Below are positions 60,862 through 64,000 of a DNA stretch of 64,000 nucleotides, piece by piece (position 1 is the stretch's first letter; the number at the start of each line of letters is the position of its first letter). Below the pieces are notes generated by a model. That model was given only the letters and a program-made list of their open reading frames with translations, was not told the DNA's origin and ran no database searches. The translations under genes and the position numbers were made by a program. This stretch comes from Nonlabens marinus S1-08. Lineage in GTDB: Bacteria; Bacteroidota; Bacteroidia; Flavobacteriales; Flavobacteriaceae. Location of the stretch: the NCBI RefSeq assembly GCF_000831385.1, contig NZ_AP014548.1:1178001-1242000 (forward strand), given 5' to 3'.

Positions 60862-63051
60862 CTAAATATCATCTCTTTTAAAGAAATCAATAAAGCTTGG
60901 GTTAGTTTTCTTGTAACTATACGGTGCGAGCTGTATTTTCAATTTCCCGTGTTCAATATATTTTTGGATATAAGTATCTCCAAAATCGTAGTTCAACATC
61001 TCTTCATAATCTGTGGTGTATCCTTTTGGGTAGAAAATGACCGCGTTGTCGTCCTCAAAATATTTCTTTACGATGGGATCTTTTTTGATGATCGCTTCTT
61101 CGGTTTTGCTGTCCCAAATAGGTGTTACTACCAACTTTAATTTTGTTGCCTCTTCATCTGTCAATTTTATTCCATTAGGATGAAAAAGGTCGATGCTCAA
61201 ATCATTGGGCATTTTGTAACTGTATTCAATTCCTTCATGTATAAATGTTCCATAACCGCGATCTCCATTTATAGTGTAAATAGAGTAACCTGTGTTTCGG
61301 ACGTAAGCTACTTTTTGGTTTTTGTCTGAATCAATTGTTTTAAAAAGTTGAGAGTACAAATTGCCAAGAAGTTCTTCAGACATTTTAATTTCAGTGCCTG
61401 TATAGAATGCCAACTCTATTTTATTCCCATTTACGGTGACTAGATCAAAAGGAACATCATTCACTTTTTTTATCAATTCTTCGATCTCGCTTTTATCTAC
61501 TTCTTTATTATCGATTTTATATGTTACCGGATTGATTTGTTTGTCTGCGAGCCTCAAAAATGCCATGCGGTAGTCATATTCTCTTTTATTTTGGTTGGTT
61601 TGATCAATTGATGTTTTGAGGACCTGTTTCAAGGCGCCTCTGTTTGTGGAATCGATTATCTTGCCTAAGTTTTCATACATCTGCTCCCTAATTTTTACCT
61701 GCCCTTTACTATAGTCTGGTAAAATCATGAACTTTAGAACACCATCTTCGGTAAATTTGACCATAGTTCTTTTTGAAAAGTCTTTTGATTTTAAATCCTC
61801 AATTTTTAATTCGGTTGATTTTCCTTTAAGACCTATGGATTTGTAAACGGTATCTCTTACAGTGTAAGTGGTTGAAGCATCAAGTATTTTAAACTTACTA
61901 CTGCTAAGCTTATTTTTCAAATCAGCCTCGTTTTCAAGTAACTCATTAACCTCTTTTTCAGCCTCGTAATATGCTGTAACGTCAAATCGATTACTTTTCA
62001 AATCGATTATCTGGCCATCCATAGTCATAAGTTCAACACTAAAATCAGGTTGAATTTCATATTTGAAAAATTGTCCATTATACTCCACAGTTCCTTCTGG
62101 TTCATATCCATCAACGCTTACCCCAAATGTCGTGTTAGGGTTATTATTAGTAGTGCTATGATTAATCTTAGGCTCCATTTGAGTCACTTCCTTACCACAA
62201 CTAATAACAAGCAATGCAAGAACTGGAAGGATAGCAAGACTTCTTAAAAGTCCAGCAGTTTGTGAAGTTTGTGTTTTCATAATGGTAAATCTTTTTTTGA
62301 TGATGGGAAAATTAAAGGTGTTTGCCAATGTGCGGTTTTGACTTTTTGCGGCATATTGAAGTAGTGTTTCTTGGTAGGTTTTTACATCCACCTCTTGAGC
62401 TATAACGGCTTGATCTGCTAGAAATTCGTGATTTAGCTTTATCGAATACTTTATTACATATATCAACGGATTAAACCAGGCTAATACCAGTAGTAATTCA
62501 ATCAGAAAAATATCAATGCTGTGCTTTTGATCTAAATGGGCTTTTTCATGCTGCAAGACCTCTAGTGGAATTTTCCCAGCATGATAATCTTTTCTATTGA
62601 CATAAATGGTATTCCAAAAAGAATGAGGAACGACAACTTTTGGTCTCAAAATCAGTCTGTAATTTTGGAAGCTATCTAGTTGATCGGTTGACTTTAAACG
62701 AAGTCCGTTTAGGTTTTTGACAAACCGGAAAAGCATGATCAGTAAACCAATGACATAAACAGCAACTATCACTGAAGTCCAGTCGATGGTAAATATATTA
62801 TCTACCGCAACTGTTTCCATCGGTACTTGGGATACTTGTTCAAAGGTTGGCAATGGTCTGTTAGATTCTATAGTTGGTAATGGCAGCACCACTGTCTTAA
62901 CAACCATAAATGGAATCACTACAGAAACCACTATAGCTGCAAGCAAATACATTCTCTTGAATTGATGCCAGCTGGTATTTTCCAATAATAGTTTATACAC
63001 TAGCCATAGGACAAGCAGGCAAATCGAGCTGTTTATAAGTAAGTGTTGCAT
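60862..63051 (-). CDS. M56 family metallopeptidase (BlaR1-like) with large secreted C-terminal region
   Basis: A 729-residue protein. The membrane peptidase part covers about residues 1-285: helices at 4-24, 34-56 and 92-112, catalytic HEKAH at residues 168-172, a helix at about 180-200 and a final one at 270-286. The remaining 440 residues are probably periplasmic and not homologous to a sensor I know. They contain a repeated beta motif, GTVEYNGQFFKYEI to DGQIIDL at about residues 320-351 and GTFIHEGIEYSYKM to NGIKLTD at about residues 611-642. BlaR1-type proteins signal by cleaving a repressor, but no BlaI-type repressor gene lies in the window. The next gene, 37 bases upstream, is on the same strand. 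Confidence 0.85.
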   Translation of the reverse strand: MQHLLINSSICLLVLWLVYKLLLENTSWHQFKRMYLLAAIVVSVVIPFMVVKTVVLPLPTIESNRPLPTFEQVSQVPMETVAVDNIFTIDWTSVIVAVYVIGLLIMLFRFVKNLNGLRLKSTDQLDSFQNYRLILRPKVVVPHSFWNTIYVNRKDYHAGKIPLEVLQHEKAHLDQKHSIDIFLIELLLVLAWFNPLIYVIKYSIKLNHEFLADQAVIAQEVDVKTYQETLLQYAAKSQNRTLANTFNFPIIKKRFTIMKTQTSQTAGLLRSLAILPVLALLVISCGKEVTQMEPKINHSTTNNNPNTTFGVSVDGYEPEGTVEYNGQFFKYEIQPDFSVELMTMDGQIIDLKSNRFDVTAYYEAEKEVNELLENEADLKNKLSSSKFKILDASTTYTVRDTVYKSIGLKGKSTELKIEDLKSKDFSKRTMVKFTEDGVLKFMILPDYSKGQVKIREQMYENLGKIIDSTNRGALKQVLKTSIDQTNQNKREYDYRMAFLRLADKQINPVTYKIDNKEVDKSEIEELIKKVNDVPFDLVTVNGNKIELAFYTGTEIKMSEELLGNLYSQLFKTIDSDKNQKVAYVRNTGYSIYTINGDRGYGTFIHEGIEYSYKMPNDLSIDLFHPNGIKLTDEEATKLKLVVTPIWDSKTEEAIIKKDPIVKKYFEDDNAVIFYPKGYTTDYEEMLNYDFGDTYIQKYIEHGKLKIQLAPYSYKKTNPSFIDFFKRDDI

Positions 63052-63088
63052 GGTGTGGATTTTTACTTTTTGAAACGAGAACTAGTAT

Positions 63089-64000
63089 TTATTTGATACC
63101 CACCTTATTTCTAAACGTTCGTTCAAAACCATTCTTTGTGAATAGGCTTACTTGAAACGGCTGTGGAAATCTGGAAGATCTGGCATTTTTGTAGACTTTA
63201 CTTTTAGTAAAATGTATAAAATCATTGTAGGTATATTGCTCCAGAACGTTGTTGTCAATTACCTTACCATCGATCCAAACTGCATATTCGGACTTATTTT
63301 TGAGTCCTTCAAATTGTTTCAGGCTGGGTTGATTGGGTTGCACCTCGTTCAGATCAAAAGAAAGCATTGCTGGCAGTTTTTCAACACTGCTTTTTTGCGA
63401 CGGTGACATTTGCGCATAGATTTTTGTCATTTTTTCCAAATCAGAATTTTTCCAAATCCGATCACTGCCTTTATAAGAATTCCGAATCAGCTCTTTGTAT
63501 TCAGCCATCATTTGTTTTGTTGGATGAGTAGAATCCTGTCTTTGAATCGTATTCACAGCATATAACTTACCTGCAACCTCATTTGTTACTGACTTTACAG
63601 AGGATTGTAGAGCTTGCTCCAGCGATTTGTTTTTTTGCGCTGGTGGCGGTGACGGTATTTGAAGAAAGGGCTTGATCTCAACATTTTTACCATTTATTTT
63701 TTCAAAATCTACAATTTCGTTTAATTCATTAATGAAAACCTTTTCATATAAATTTGAAGCAAAGTAATATGACTTGTTCTCGAATACTGCCTCACCAGAA
63801 ACAACCAAAATATCATCCTTGAGCTCATTTTTTAGTTTTTGAAGTTCATCCGCTGTATAAAAGTTAGCGTCACCATCATATATTATTTTACCTGAATCTG
63901 ACTTATAAAATAATTTAGTTGTTGAAGGTATTTTATTGCCTCGAATAATTTCAGGCTCTTCTTCCACTATTTCAACTTCTTCAATTTCAATAATTTCAAT
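63089..64000 (-). CDS. Partial gene of unknown function upstream of M56 peptidase (5' end outside window)
   Basis: The frame is open to the right edge, so 303 C-terminal residues are visible without the start. A Glu/Ile/Val-rich segment comes first (EIEEVEIVEEEPE), then YKSDSGKIIYDGDANFYTADELQKL and a repeat-like SGEAVFENKSYYFASNLYEKVF. A Pro-rich PSPPPAQKN spacer follows, and then a C-terminal region ending RTFRNKVGIK. The acidic and Pro-rich linker style resembles TonB or M56-associated secreted proteins, and the beta repeat recalls that in the downstream M56 protein. It is probably the end of a second M56-like or TonB-like protein, but this is inference. It is likely one operon with the M56 gene, with a 37-base gap. 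Confidence 0.6.
   Translation of the reverse strand: MEIIEIEEVEIVEEEPEIIRGNKIPSTTKLFYKSDSGKIIYDGDANFYTADELQKLKNELKDDILVVSGEAVFENKSYYFASNLYEKVFINELNEIVDFEKINGKNVEIKPFLQIPSPPPAQKNKSLEQALQSSVKSVTNEVAGKLYAVNTIQRQDSTHPTKQMMAEYKELIRNSYKGSDRIWKNSDLEKMTKIYAQMSPSQKSSVEKLPAMLSFDLNEVQPNQPSLKQFEGLKNKSEYAVWIDGKVIDNNVLEQYTYNDFIHFTKSKVYKNARSSRFPQPFQVSLFTKNGFERTFRNKVGIK

Noticed and set aside
1..64000. tRNA, rRNA, CRISPR array, prophage or insertion sequence
   Set aside because: The gaps are short and none folds as a tRNA on inspection. No direct-repeat/spacer pattern, transposase or phage gene was seen. A covariance-model scan would be needed to exclude small RNAs.

Overview
The window is 64 kb of a flavobacterial (Bacteroidota) chromosome, most probably a marine member of the Flavobacteriaceae. 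The evidence is the C-terminus of the gliding/type IX secretion translocon SprA followed by gcvH, a RemB-type gliding protein, a secreted protein with a type IX sorting tail, the family-typical order DUF4271-hemD / GT2-dihydroorotase-DUF4296, and promoter -7 boxes of the Bacteroidota form TAnnTTTG with no Shine-Dalgarno sequences. No rRNA, tRNA, CRISPR array, phage or insertion sequence was seen. Genes are tightly packed. No gene-free stretch exceeds about 300 bases; the longest, about 277, 237 and 192 bases, lie before 21086, 28694 and 60862.

Layout. 1-7.1 kb: sprA end, gcvH, a VanZ-like gene, two TonB genes and remB. 7.1-17.9 kb: housekeeping genes (Zn peptidase, saccharopine dehydrogenase family, DUF423, pckA, DUF4271-hemD, GT2-dihydroorotase-DUF4296, epimerase, tyrS, a small membrane gene). 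17.9-28.5 kb: LuxE-like enzyme, type IX cargo, two-component pair, glycosyltransferase, trmB-LysE-ATL, aldehyde and acyl-CoA dehydrogenases. 28.7-36.6 kb: a compact convergent four-gene locus. It holds a secreted glucan-water-dikinase-like enzyme, two exported SxxK serine hydrolases and an ATP/ADP-carrier-like membrane protein with a HEAT tail. 36.7-43.7 kb: hemW, cyclase, DUF4230, MmcQ, membrane MutS homologue, mpl and a TPR protein. 43.7-50.3 kb: a 2186-residue alpha-2-macroglobulin carrying an inserted TonB-receptor plug module. 50.4-64 kb: a PepE/three-GNAT/VanY operon, DUF6702-M1 peptidase, tatA-PAP2, O-methyltransferase, DUF4407, an M56 peptidase and a truncated neighbour.

Two signals stand out. 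First, a perfect palindrome with core GCTTTCGCGAAAGC occurs 18 times exactly and 3 times with one mismatch, about once per 3 kb. Seventeen of these copies lie inside genes, in all three reading phases, coding AFAKA, RFRES or LSRKR. One further copy, in the LuxE-like gene, is split by 47 bases and adds 15 residues in frame. Second, the 28.7-36.6 kb locus places an apparently extracytoplasmic ATP-grasp dikinase beside a nucleotide-carrier homologue. This suggests, without proving, a cell-envelope phosphorylation or remodelling system supplied with nucleotide across the inner membrane.
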